Made by a program: the position numbers and the translations under genes. Shown in pieces: positions 37,088 to 45,550 of a DNA stretch of 64,000 nt (within the stretch, counting starts at the first letter, position 1; each line of letters starts with the position of its first letter). The stretch covers positions 1 to 64,000 of the forward strand of contig JANLFY010000007.1 in assembly GCA_024653485.1 (NCBI GenBank). Direction: 5' to 3'. The notes below the pieces were generated by a model. The model was not told the DNA's origin. It did not search any database and worked only from the letters and a program-made list of their open reading frames with translations. This DNA comes from Bacillota bacterium. GTDB lineage: Bacteria; Bacillota; SHA-98; UBA4971.

Positions 37088-38956
37088 CTACGCCGGCGGG
37101 CGAAGGTCCACCGGCCAGTACAAGTACTCCGCCTTCGCCCCGGAAGCGTCGCTCGCGTCAACGAAGATGTCGTATCTCCCTGGGCGGAACGCCCGCCCGA
37201 ACTTGAGCCTTACCAGAAGCGGCGACGTAGTGGCGTTGGACTCGAAACCTATGGCGAGTTCGGCGAATTCGGGGTGCTCGCGGACAGGGTAGCCGTTGAC
37301 GTTCACCCGAACTGAGTTGATGTCCAAAGACTTGAGAGCCGCGAGTTCGCGCCCCCCGCGCGGAATGGCGGGCCAGACCTTGAAGACGAGCTCGCGATGG
37401 CCGAACACCATGTGGGTCAGCTCTTCTTGCGTGGGCATCTCGCGACCTCCCGGAAGGTCGCTTCCATCGCGGTTGACGACCGTTATGACCGGCTTCATCG
37501 AAGCCGCGAAGTCCTTGCGCGCCGCCTCGACCGACCGCTTCTTGAGGAGCACGGCGTTGGCGAAGGCGAGGATGGCTTCTTGCACGGGCGCGCGACCGTC
37601 TTTGGCCGTCGCGCCGATGCTGTCGAAGCTGTTCGTGATGAAGGCGTCCACCGACGGCTTTGCGACCTTGTTCCAAAGTGCGTCAGCGATGAGATCGGAT
37701 CTCAGCAGGGGTCCTATCACGGGAGCGCCATCCAGTGCCCGAAGGGGATTCTCGATGATGTCCACGGTGCGTTCCACCGTCTTCGTGCCGATGCTGCCGT
37801 CCGGCGAGGACAGCGATGACGCCAGGGAGTATGCGATCTTGAATATCACGGTTCCGGGATACTTCACCCCCGTGGTATCGAGCGGGCCGATGGGCCGGTC
37901 CGATGGACGGGGCCGCCGTCCCATGCGCGCGAGGTGGGCTATCTCTTCGAAGCTCTTGTAGAAGAGCCCGCTCAGCACCCGTTCCACGGACAAGTCGATG
38001 TAGTCCGACTGCACGACCTTGGCGGCCTCCCGCCGGATCTGGGGCTGGCGGAGCCGCACGAGATGTTGCATCACGTGCATGCCCAGGAGGATGAGGTTCA
38101 TGTTACTCCACAGGACGGGGATGTGGTCCTCCGGCAGGCGCACCGCGCCGTCGAAATCCTCAGACGCCAGTGTGATGATGTTCGTGTTGCCGTTCTTGAG
38201 GGTTGACAGGCGAGGGAGCGAGATGTTCTCTAGACTGTGGCCGTCCGGCCCGAAGACGAGAAGGCTGTCCACGAGAAACTCCGTGAGCCCGTGGTCGGCC
38301 AAGTTGTAGCGCCTGAGAAACAGCGCCGGGTAGTCGTGACCGAGGACACGGTGGGAGTCGGAATACCCCGAGAACGTTGTAAGCTCGTCGGCTATGGCGT
38401 CGGGCGGGTCACAGAGACGCCCTCGGCCGTCGGTGCAAGCGTAGTGGGCGTGCCAGTCAGCAAGCTGGTGCGACAGCCACCCGCACGCCACGGCGAGGTC
38501 ACGCAGCCGATCTTCCTTGCTGTGCCAAGCATCCTCGGGAAGACGGCGCCAGGTGTCGATGAGCGTGTACCCGAAGTTCGGGATGCCCTGCGCGTGGTCG
38601 GGGATGGAGTTGTGGGTATAGTCGTACGCTGTGAAGTTGTTGAGCGTGTGGTAGCTCGAGATGGCGTCGGCGCTGTTGGCGGCGAGTATGTACGCGTTCT
38701 CCACCTCAGGCGACGAGGTGAGGAGGGCGAGGAGTTCCTGGTTGATAGTGCGCTCGCCGCGCTCGGGGTGAGCCTCATCGCCGCACGCGTTTCCGCTGAG
38801 TTCGGCGTCGCCGCCACGGTCGGCGTCGAGTTCCTTCGCCCTTTGGAGGGCGGTTCTATTGATGTGGACGTGTGTAAAAGGCCCCCACATGAAAGCGGGG
38901 AATATGGGACCTAGGAGGGCTCCAAGGGCGATGCGCCGGAATCGAGACACGGTCAT
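37088..38956 (-). CDS. Zinc-dependent phospholipase C-family protein, with long C-terminal extension
   Basis: The N-terminal half resembles the Zn_dep_PLPC domain: a Trp right after the hydrophobic signal (FMWGPFTHVHI), then SADAISSYHTLNNFTAYDYTH and GWLSHQLADWHAHY, with the spaced His and Asp residues that bind zinc. A signal peptide or anchor is present at the start. The remaining ~350 residues, ending in a beta-rich domain with Pro/Tyr motifs, are not recognised. The start is unsure: ATG 38956 has GGGAGG only 2 nt away, and GTG 38950 is better spaced. It lies about 20 nt downstream of the radical SAM gene, so co-transcription is likely. Confidence 0.75.
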   Translation of the reverse strand: MTVSRFRRIALGALLGPIFPAFMWGPFTHVHINRTALQRAKELDADRGGDAELSGNACGDEAHPERGERTINQELLALLTSSPEVENAYILAANSADAISSYHTLNNFTAYDYTHNSIPDHAQGIPNFGYTLIDTWRRLPEDAWHSKEDRLRDLAVACGWLSHQLADWHAHYACTDGRGRLCDPPDAIADELTTFSGYSDSHRVLGHDYPALFLRRYNLADHGLTEFLVDSLLVFGPDGHSLENISLPRLSTLKNGNTNIITLASEDFDGAVRLPEDHIPVLWSNMNLILLGMHVMQHLVRLRQPQIRREAAKVVQSDYIDLSVERVLSGLFYKSFEEIAHLARMGRRPRPSDRPIGPLDTTGVKYPGTVIFKIAYSLASSLSSPDGSIGTKTVERTVDIIENPLRALDGAPVIGPLLRSDLIADALWNKVAKPSVDAFITNSFDSIGATAKDGRAPVQEAILAFANAVLLKKRSVEAARKDFAASMKPVITVVNRDGSDLPGGREMPTQEELTHMVFGHRELVFKVWPAIPRGGRELAALKSLDINSVRVNVNGYPVREHPEFAELAIGFESNATTSPLLVRLKFGRAFRPGRYDIFVDASDASGAKAEYLYWPVDLRPPA

Positions 38957-38976
38957 CCCCTCCCTGTGGATCGCGA

Positions 38977-40023
38977 CTATCGTGGCCGTGCAGATGCTGC
39001 ACAATTACAGTATGCGGATCGTCGCGTGACGGCGCCAGACCCATCATCAGCGAGGCTTCCCAGCCCCTCCAGCCCGGTAAGGTCGAACTCCGGCGTGAAC
39101 GACGAGTCTTGAGACGCGAAATCCTGCATGAAGCCGTTCTCCAGCCCGATCTCATCGAAGTGGTCCAGAACCTCATCATACTCTTCAGGAGTAAGACGGC
39201 GGTTGAGCTCCACGTGCCGTGGCGAGAGGTGCGCCGGCACGTACTGAGACATCACACTGACGTAGGTGTCCCTAGGGAGGTTCGCTCCGATCCAGTCGAG
39301 CACCTTCTTGCTGTCCTCGGCAAGGCCCGGTAGGACGAGGTGCCTGACCAGAAGGCCGCGGGCCATGATCCCTTCCGACGAAAACATTGCGGAGCCGACC
39401 TGTCTCTGCATCTCGAGGATCGCGCTCGTCGCGCGGGCGAAGTAGTCGCGCGCCGCCGAGTAGTGACTCGCCGGCGCCTCGCCGGAGTACTTTAGGTCGG
39501 GCAGGTAAACGTCCACAATGCCCTCGAGCAGCGCAAGAGACTCTGGGAGCTCGTACGCATTGGTGTTGTATACGACGGGGATCGCGAGACCCTGGTCGCG
39601 TGCCATGCGAACGGCCCACGCCACCTGCGGCAGAAAGTGCGATGGCGTCACGAGATTGATGTTGTGCGCTCCTTTGCGGGCGAGTCTCGAGAAGACCTCG
39701 GCGAGCTCCGGCACGGTGATGTCTTTGCCGAATCCTCCGTGGCTTATGGTGTGGTTTTGGCAGAAGACGCAGCGGAGGTTGCAGTGGGAGAAGAACACGG
39801 CACCCGAGCCGTTGGTCCCGCTCACACAAGGCTCCTCCCAATGGTGAAGCGACGCTAGGGCCACCCTTGGCAAGGCGCCGGCGCCGCAGAAACCCGTCTC
39901 CCCGGCAAGGCGGTCTTTCCCGCACAGCCGCGGGCACAAGCGGCAGTTGCGGAGCATTCTCAAGAGGTGCTCCGGCATGCCGCCGAAGGCGTCTTGAGAC
40001 GATGACCCGCCGGTGAGGTTCAT
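38977..40023 (-). CDS. Radical SAM protein, PflA-like
   Basis: The protein has a Cys-rich N-terminal segment (NCRLCPRLCGKDRLAGETGFCGAG) and the radical SAM cluster motif CNLRCVFC followed by QNHTISHGG, plus the later NTNAYELPE and LPDLKYSGEAPA segments of the family annotated as pyruvate formate-lyase activating enzyme-like. No glycyl radical enzyme is nearby, so its true substrate is unknown. I chose ATG 40023 (348 residues); sequence upstream is Arg/Ser/Thr-rich and overlaps YjbQ. The C-terminus ends AYCNCAASARPR, with two further Cys. Confidence 0.88.
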   Translation of the reverse strand: MNLTGGSSSQDAFGGMPEHLLRMLRNCRLCPRLCGKDRLAGETGFCGAGALPRVALASLHHWEEPCVSGTNGSGAVFFSHCNLRCVFCQNHTISHGGFGKDITVPELAEVFSRLARKGAHNINLVTPSHFLPQVAWAVRMARDQGLAIPVVYNTNAYELPESLALLEGIVDVYLPDLKYSGEAPASHYSAARDYFARATSAILEMQRQVGSAMFSSEGIMARGLLVRHLVLPGLAEDSKKVLDWIGANLPRDTYVSVMSQYVPAHLSPRHVELNRRLTPEEYDEVLDHFDEIGLENGFMQDFASQDSSFTPEFDLTGLEGLGSLADDGSGAVTRRSAYCNCAASARPR

Positions 40024-40129
40024 GTGGCCCTGGGAGCGAAGTCCACGGGGGTGTCCGGGCGGGTCACACGCGCGGCGCGCGGCCCGTGATGTAGAGAGAT
40101 TCGATGGAGTGCTGGGAGTGTCGCGTGCG

Positions 40130-40534
40130 CTACTCACACCGCAACACCCGAACATTGACCCTTCGCGAGCGCGGGCCGTCGAACTCGCAGAAGAACACCC
40201 CCTGCCAGGTGCCGAGCGCGAGATCGCCGCCTTCGACCGGAATGGTTGCGGAAGATCCCACCAGCGTCGCCCTGATGTGAGCGGCGGCGTTCCCCTCCGC
40301 GTGGCGGTAAGCCCCGTGCCTCGGTACCATCCTCGTCAGCGCTTCGAGGATGTCGCGCGCCACGTCGGGATCGGCGCTCTCGTTGACGGTCACGCCCGCC
40401 GTGGTATGCGGCACATATACCAGGCACACGCCGCGTTCGACTCCCGACTCGCGAACGAGCCTCCGCACGTCCGCGGTTATGTCAACCAACTCATCCTGGG
40501 CTTTCGTTCTGATGCCTAAGGTGCTCACTGTCAT
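40130..40534 (-). CDS. YjbQ/UPF0047 family protein (secondary thiamine-phosphate synthase-like)
   Basis: The 134-residue protein shows the full UPF0047 pattern: DELVDITADVRRLV, GVCLVYVPHTTAGVTVNE, DPDVARDILEAL, YRHAEGNAAAHIRATLVG and GDLALGTWQGVFFCEFDGPR. E. coli YjbQ has been linked to residual thiamine phosphate synthase activity; the general role is unclear. The ATG at 40534 follows GGAG at 10 nt. It is the first of a row of minus-strand genes with the radical SAM and phospholipase-like genes. Confidence 0.95.
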   Translation of the reverse strand: MTVSTLGIRTKAQDELVDITADVRRLVRESGVERGVCLVYVPHTTAGVTVNESADPDVARDILEALTRMVPRHGAYRHAEGNAAAHIRATLVGSSATIPVEGGDLALGTWQGVFFCEFDGPRSRRVNVRVLRCE

Positions 40535-40906
40535 GACACTCAACTCCAATCGCCATGATCCGACGGCCTCTTTCTACCGCTCCCGTGTTTCCCTCACGTT
40601 TCTCCTTCTTTGCCGCGCCTAGGGGCCGGCCGGAGCTTCGCCCCGGGGCGTTCATTGCGGTGGGCCACGCCGAGCTGGAGGCGCTTCGCGCACTTGCCGT
40701 CTTATCGCGCCCCCTGGCGCGTCCGTAAACCCCCACACGCGCGCGCACACGCTCGGCCTCGGCCGCATGATAGGGCGGCTGCACGTCGGGTTGTCTGCCG
40801 TGCGCCTCGCGCCGCTGTCTTATGCGATGAACTCCCGGACGGCACGGTGTATTCGCTTCAGTGCATGCGCTTCAGTGTACGTGCTTCGCGCGCACGCGAC
40901 ACACCG
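40535..40906. other. Non-coding gap between the YuiD-like and yjbQ genes
   Basis: No gene is supported in these 372 nt. The part nearest yjbQ carries its GGAG ribosome binding site and a pyrimidine-rich plus strand (about 40568-40615). No promoter was assigned. Confidence 0.4.
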
Positions 40907-40956
40907 CCCTCGGCTGAGGACGCGCCTTCAACCGAGGGCGCGCCTTCAGCCGAGGG
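40907..40956 (-). terminator. Nested inverted repeat at the end of the YuiD-like gene
   Basis: CCCTCGGCTGA (40907-40917) pairs exactly with TCAGCCGAGGG (40946-40956). Inside, CGCGCC (40921-40926) pairs with GGCGCG (40937-40942). The stem begins at the gene's TGA stop codon. There is no T-run, so it is either a non-canonical terminator or an RNA 3'-end stabiliser. The unit also reads as two tandem copies of a 19-20 nt word, which suggests a duplication. Confidence 0.5.
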
Positions 40957-41431
40957 GCCAACCGAACGCCACCGCCGCGCCAAGCCCGACTCCCGCGAGC
41001 ACCTCTAGGGGAGTGTGGCCGAGGAGCTCGCGGAGGCGCTCCTCACGGACACGGTGTGTCTTGTAGAGGTCATTGACTATTCTGTTGATGACCCGCGCCT
41101 GCCTCCCGGCGGCGCGCCTGATTCCGGCCGCGTCATACAGCACTATCAATGAAAGCACCGAAGCCACGGCGAATATGGGCGAGTTCCAGCCGGATATGCG
41201 CCCGACCATGATTGACATGCCCGAGACCAGGCTCGAGTGTGAGCTCGGCATGCCCCCGGGGTTCACCAGGCGCGTGAAATCCGGTCTGCGATTAATCGCA
41301 TAGTCCACGGCGAACTTCAGCACCTGTGACATGACCCAAGCCAGAAGCGGTGCGAGAAGCGCTGGGTTTCGCAAGACCAACCCTTTCACCTCGGATTCAG
41401 ATGATTGGGACCCCGACCGTTGTCCCGTCAC
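40946..41431 (-). CDS. YuiD/DUF212 divergent PAP2-family membrane protein
   Basis: The 161-residue protein has several membrane segments and the DUF212 pattern: NPALLAPLLAWVMSQVLKF, RLVNPGGMPSSHSSLVSGM, LYDAAGIRRAAGRQA and LGHTPLEVLAG. The PSSH and GIRRAAGRQA segments correspond to the phosphatase motifs of PAP2-type acid phosphatases. The physiological substrate is unknown, perhaps a lipid phosphate. The GTG start at 41431 has no strong ribosome binding site; a GTG at codon 16 is also possible. Confidence 0.9.
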   Translation of the reverse strand: MTGQRSGSQSSESEVKGLVLRNPALLAPLLAWVMSQVLKFAVDYAINRRPDFTRLVNPGGMPSSHSSLVSGMSIMVGRISGWNSPIFAVASVLSLIVLYDAAGIRRAAGRQARVINRIVNDLYKTHRVREERLRELLGHTPLEVLAGVGLGAAVAFGWPLG

Positions 41432-41550
41432 CTATTGGAAGTTGGAGGCCTCCTCATGAGATCCCCCGTCATGAGATCTCCCGTCCGTCGCGCTGTGACG
41501 GACGTCAGGGCAGCCCGGCCGGGCGGTGTCCCCGCGTGGAGTCATGTCAA

Positions 41551-41841
41551 TCATACTTGCCCGCGCGGCGCCTCCGCGACATCCGCAACGACGGCACCGG
41601 TTATGCGGACCAGATTCGTGGGAGCGATCGAAAACAGGCTTTTGGGCGTGCCTGCCGCTGCCCATATCTTGTCATACCGGAGCAGATCGCGGTCTAGGAA
41701 GATCTCCAGGGCCGACTTGAGTCCGACGGGAGGAACGCCGCCAATTGAGAAACCCGTGATCTCGCGCACTGGTTCCGCGTCCACCTTTTCCACGGGCGCG
41801 TTCGTAAGGGCTGAGAGTTTTCCGATCCACGGACGGCTGTG
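41551..41841 (-). pseudogene. Truncated YbaK/ProX-type aminoacyl-tRNA editing domain
   Basis: The frame encodes about 95 residues matching the C-terminal half of YbaK-family deacylases: EPVREITGFSIGGVPPVG, LEIFLDRDLLRYDKIWAAAGTPKSLFSI and LVRITGAVVADVAE. The N-terminal half, with the TAEDAA-like and KSL-like segments, is missing. The frame is closed by a TGA at 41873-41875, and no other frame upstream supplies the missing part. The possible GTG start at 41793 gives only 80 residues. It is probably a decayed gene; full-length members are about 155 residues. Confidence 0.75.
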
Positions 41842-42268
41842 CGCTCGATTACATCTTAGTTTTCAGGTTCGCGAGTGTCAACGTTTGTCCCGCCGAGGGT
41901 ACACCGGGCTGCGGCCGTCGTTCTGCGCCTGCAGTCCGGCCTCCATCCCGAGATTCGTTTGACGCGGGCGTGAGAACGCCCGAAGCTGGGCTAGGCTCGC
42001 ATTGGTCTCGTTATCGTCGTGATGGTATGTTCATCCATGCGTGGTATAATGATACCGGAATGTTCCGAAGAATTGGCTTCCGAAGGGTCGACGAATTCCG
42101 TTCCAGGGGCGGGCAAGGCCCAACGCCCAGAGCGGAAGGCACGAGCGGAATTCCTGGCGAGAAAGCGTTGCGACCTTTGTTGCGCGTGGTTTGAGGAGCG
42201 CAGCGACACAGAGAGCCGGGCGACCCGATGCCCAGTGGGACGAGCCCAGTAGAACGACTAGATAGGCG
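41842..42268. promoter_or_regulatory. Upstream region of the SCP2-exporter operon
   Basis: No gene is supported here. A perfect TATAAT occurs at 42045-42050 inside a small inverted repeat, GGTAT/ATACC (42043-42056), but there is no good -35 box at 17 nt. If used as a -10 box it would give a leader of about 210 nt. The region separates the YbaK remnant from the SCP2 gene. Confidence 0.4.
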
Positions 42269-42676
42269 GTGATACTGGTGGCCGGTTACGAGTCTGCGGG
42301 ACAGTTTCGGAGCGTGTTCCGTCTGATGGTGGATCTCATGAGGTCAGACCCAAGAGTCCTTGGGGCGAGCCAGGGGCTGAGCCTCACGGTCGGCTTCGCC
42401 ATCACGGACCTGGACGAGACCTTCCTTCTCACCTTCCAGGGTGGCGAGATACGCGGCGAAGCTGGTGCGGACATCACGTCCGCCCAGATCAAGCTAACCA
42501 TGGATAGCGAGACTTTCGATGGTGTGTTCAGCGGCGAGGTGGACCCGATGGGCGCGGCCATGTCGGGCAAGATCGCATTCTCCGGAGACCTGGGCCTTGC
42601 CATGAACCTCCTTGGAGTGGTGGAGGACCTGCGAAGGATGTACAAGGCGGCCAGGGCGCAGGCTGAGACCGCCTGA
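42269..42676 (+). CDS. SCP2 sterol-binding domain protein
   Basis: The 135-residue protein is a stand-alone SCP2 domain. The last half, IKLTMDSETFDGVFSGEVDPMGAAMSGKI-AFSGD (seen as a continuous block), is the hallmark of bacterial SCP2/alkyl-binding proteins, which hold lipids in a hydrophobic tunnel. There is no signal peptide. GTG 42269 or, better spaced from AGGCGG, GTG 42278 starts it. It is the first gene before a MacAB-like exporter, 82 nt ahead of the first permease, which suggests a lipid-related role for that exporter. Confidence 0.88.
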   Translation: MILVAGYESAGQFRSVFRLMVDLMRSDPRVLGASQGLSLTVGFAITDLDETFLLTFQGGEIRGEAGADITSAQIKLTMDSETFDGVFSGEVDPMGAAMSGKIAFSGDLGLAMNLLGVVEDLRRMYKAARAQAETA

Positions 42677-42758
42677 GTGCATCCTCATCCGAGAGCTTAG
42701 TCAAAGTGACCAGGGACCCCACGTGCCAACCTCATGCGTCTACCAGGGGGGTGATGCC

Positions 42759-44120
42759 ATGAGAGTCCGGGATCTGCTGTTCGTGGCGTTGCGCAACTCG
42801 CACGTGCGGCTTGCAGAGTCGTTCCTCATAGTCCTCGGCATAGCCCTGGGGGTCGCCGTCGTAGCGGCGTTCGGCGGCCTGATTGGGAGCGTTGGGGTGC
42901 AGACCCGTATGTTCGCCGAAAGCCCTGTGGCTTGGGAAATAGCGGTAATTCCGCGGGAAGAGGCGTACTCGGCACTCTGGGAAGGGGGCACCGGACGGGT
43001 ACCTGCCGTGCCGGTAGGTCCTGCAGGCACGCCGCCTGCCCGCCTCACCATGCGCGACCTCGAGCGGTTCAGGGACGCCGTGGCTTCCGCGAAATGGGTG
43101 TACGTGTGCGAGCACATCGGCTTGCCGCTGCGGCCCGCGCTTCCCTCTCCGGAGAACACGCAGGACCCGCAGGGAGAGATGGCTCGGCCTCCATGGAGAG
43201 GATTCGTGGAACTCGTGGCCACGGTTCCCGAGTACTTCCAGGCGTATGGCCTGAAGTTGCGCGAAGGCTCGTTCTTCGTTGACGAAGATGTCGCGTCAGG
43301 GGCTAGGGTAATGGTCGTCGGGGATAGGCTTGCGAGGCACCTTGCAGGCGACGCGTCTCCGCTCGGGCAAGAGCTGGTGCTGATAACGGGATCGCGGGGC
43401 GGTGGTGGTGAGCAGAGCACACCTAGGTATACGGTGATAGGAATGCTCGAGCCCGTTTCGACGCCGATCGATGGGGAGCGAAGCGGAGGTTCGGCCCTGC
43501 CGGGGCCCCTCAGCCAACTCGACACGTTTGGGTTCATCCCAGTGACCTCCGCGCCGGGCTATGGAGGCGAAGATGAGGAACTGCAGGAGATCCGGGTCAT
43601 GCCAGCATCGGCAGATGCGGTAGCGACCACCCTTGATGAGTTGAGGCGGTTCATCGAGCGGGAGTATCACGGGAGTCTCACGATCCGATCGGAAATCGAC
43701 GACATGAGATGCGCCATGCGCCAGATGCGCAGTCTCGCAGCAGGTGTCCTGGTCATCGCCTCAGCCGGGATCGTGATCGCCTCCATCAACATCCTCAACC
43801 TGATGATGGCCCGCGTTCTCCGGCGTACGAAGGCCATCGGGCTATCCCTCGCGCTCGGCGCGAGCCGTCGGGACGTGTTCGCGCAACTCCTCGCCGAGTC
43901 GTTGGCTCTCGGGATCGTCGGGGGCGTCACAGGGATTGGACTTGCGTGCGTTGCGGTGGGGCTCGTCTCCAAGGTGACTCGGGGACTGACGGTGACTGTC
44001 GGCCCATGGGGCATCCTTGCGGGGGCCGGAGCGTCTCTCGCGGCGAGCGTGGTGTTTGGGCTGTATCCGGCTCACCTCGCCGCCAGGACGGTTGCGGCGG
44101 ACGCGCTTCGGGGGGACTAA
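42759..44120 (+). CDS. ABC exporter permease 1 (FtsX/MacB-like)
   Basis: The 453-residue protein has an N-terminal helix (SFLIVLGIALGVAVVAAFGG), a large extracytoplasmic domain of about 320 residues and three C-terminal helices within the FtsX domain (VLRRTKAIGLSLALGASRRDVFAQLLAES). This is the MacB permease topology without the ATPase domain. GGGGGG precedes the ATG at 42759 at about 8 nt. It is followed after 4 nt by a second permease of the same type, so the channel is probably a heterodimer. Confidence 0.92.
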   Translation: MRVRDLLFVALRNSHVRLAESFLIVLGIALGVAVVAAFGGLIGSVGVQTRMFAESPVAWEIAVIPREEAYSALWEGGTGRVPAVPVGPAGTPPARLTMRDLERFRDAVASAKWVYVCEHIGLPLRPALPSPENTQDPQGEMARPPWRGFVELVATVPEYFQAYGLKLREGSFFVDEDVASGARVMVVGDRLARHLAGDASPLGQELVLITGSRGGGGEQSTPRYTVIGMLEPVSTPIDGERSGGSALPGPLSQLDTFGFIPVTSAPGYGGEDEELQEIRVMPASADAVATTLDELRRFIEREYHGSLTIRSEIDDMRCAMRQMRSLAAGVLVIASAGIVIASINILNLMMARVLRRTKAIGLSLALGASRRDVFAQLLAESLALGIVGGVTGIGLACVAVGLVSKVTRGLTVTVGPWGILAGAGASLAASVVFGLYPAHLAARTVAADALRGD

Positions 44121-44124
44121 GGCC

Positions 44125-45519
44125 ATGCTCTCGATAGCCCTCACGTCCGCGTATCACAACGTCAGGCGTCGCCCGCTTCGGGCCGTCCTCACTATTCTGC
44201 AGATCGGCGTCGGGATCGCGTGCGTGGTGTCGGTCTTGAGCTACAGGATGAACGTCTCGGCGTGGATAGGCCGCATGATGCGCGAGGGAGAAGACATGGT
44301 GGTCGCCACCGGAGGCAGAGAGGGACGAAACGAGTACGGTGGATGGACCCGCGAAATCTATGCACTGTTCTCGAACGAGGACGTCTCCGAGATCGCCTCT
44401 TTGCCTGACGTTGAGGGAGTATCGCCGTTCACGCCGAGACCGTTGTTGACGGTAGACGCCGCCAACACCCGTTACCTCGTGAACGGTGGGGCATCGGTCG
44501 GGCCCGACTATGCCCGGGTCTGCGGGCTCGAGACGGTAGAGGGCGCGTTCATCACCCAATCGGACGTGGAGAGCGGGTCGAGTGTGGTCGTCATATCGGA
44601 GAACCTAGCGAAGATCCTGTTCGGCACGGCACCGTACGTTGGCAGAACCATCGAGGTTGTTTCCGCGCAACGCGGAGCGTCACCTAAGGCGGGGGGTGGG
44701 CGTTCCGCGGCTATGCCGACCTACCGGGTGATCGGCGTGTTCCGAGAGAACCGCATTCATGCGGGGACTCCCTTCCTCGTGTCGTACTGGGAGGCTCCGC
44801 AGATCCTGTGGCCGGCCACGGTGGATCCGCTGAGCCCAATGGGCATCTCGTTTCGCAGTGCCGTGTCATCCCCAGGAAATGCATACCCCTACACGACTCT
44901 GGTGATCAGGGCGAAGGCCGGCCGGGGAGCGGCCGTGAGAGAGCACGTGAGGGCTATGGTGTCCGGTCGCGGCGGGCCTCGGGACCCGTGGGCGGGCTCG
45001 GCGACGCTCGACAACGGCAACGGAGACGACGATGCCTCCGAGGCGTCGGTCATGTTCGAGTCCTCCGCGGAGACGGCGCGGATGCTCACCCGGTCGATGT
45101 CAGATCTTACGCTGCTTCTGGGGGGCGCGGTCTTCATCGCCCTCGTGGTAAGCGCCATCGGCATACTCAGCATAATGATGGTCGGCGTGGTCGAGAGGTC
45201 GAGGGAGGTGGGCCTACGGCGAGCGTTCGGGGCATCGCGCGGGTCCATCGTCCTGCAGTTCACGTTCGACTCCGTTGCGATGTCTCTGGCCGGAGGAGTC
45301 CTGGGCGTCCTCGCATCCCTGTGGCTTTATCCCTTCCTGGATACCACGGTGTTCACGAGGATGAGCATCTTTTCAGACGCCCGAGTGGGCGGCGGCCTGT
45401 CTCCCGTGGCGGTGCTCGCGGGTCTCGGTCTTGCTATCGTGTTCGGAGCGGTATTCGGGTTCGTGCCGGCGCTCCAAGCCGCAAGGGTGGAGCCGGCCGA
45501 GATCCTGAGGGAGTTGTAA
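44125..45519 (+). CDS. ABC exporter permease 2 (FtsX/MacB-like)
   Basis: The 464-residue protein repeats the layout of its neighbour: N-terminal helix (AVLTILQIGVGIACVVSVLSY), MacB-type periplasmic domain, and a C-terminal FtsX domain with VVERSREVGLRRAFGASRGSIVLQF. The ATG at 44125 is just after the upstream stop, with its ribosome binding site (GGGGGGAC) inside the previous gene, so translation is probably coupled. The two permeases are similar in plan but clearly diverged. Confidence 0.93.
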   Translation: MLSIALTSAYHNVRRRPLRAVLTILQIGVGIACVVSVLSYRMNVSAWIGRMMREGEDMVVATGGREGRNEYGGWTREIYALFSNEDVSEIASLPDVEGVSPFTPRPLLTVDAANTRYLVNGGASVGPDYARVCGLETVEGAFITQSDVESGSSVVVISENLAKILFGTAPYVGRTIEVVSAQRGASPKAGGGRSAAMPTYRVIGVFRENRIHAGTPFLVSYWEAPQILWPATVDPLSPMGISFRSAVSSPGNAYPYTTLVIRAKAGRGAAVREHVRAMVSGRGGPRDPWAGSATLDNGNGDDDASEASVMFESSAETARMLTRSMSDLTLLLGGAVFIALVVSAIGILSIMMVGVVERSREVGLRRAFGASRGSIVLQFTFDSVAMSLAGGVLGVLASLWLYPFLDTTVFTRMSIFSDARVGGGLSPVAVLAGLGLAIVFGAVFGFVPALQAARVEPAEILREL

Positions 45520-45550
45520 GAAGCTCAACACCGACGTGGGAGGGCGAACC

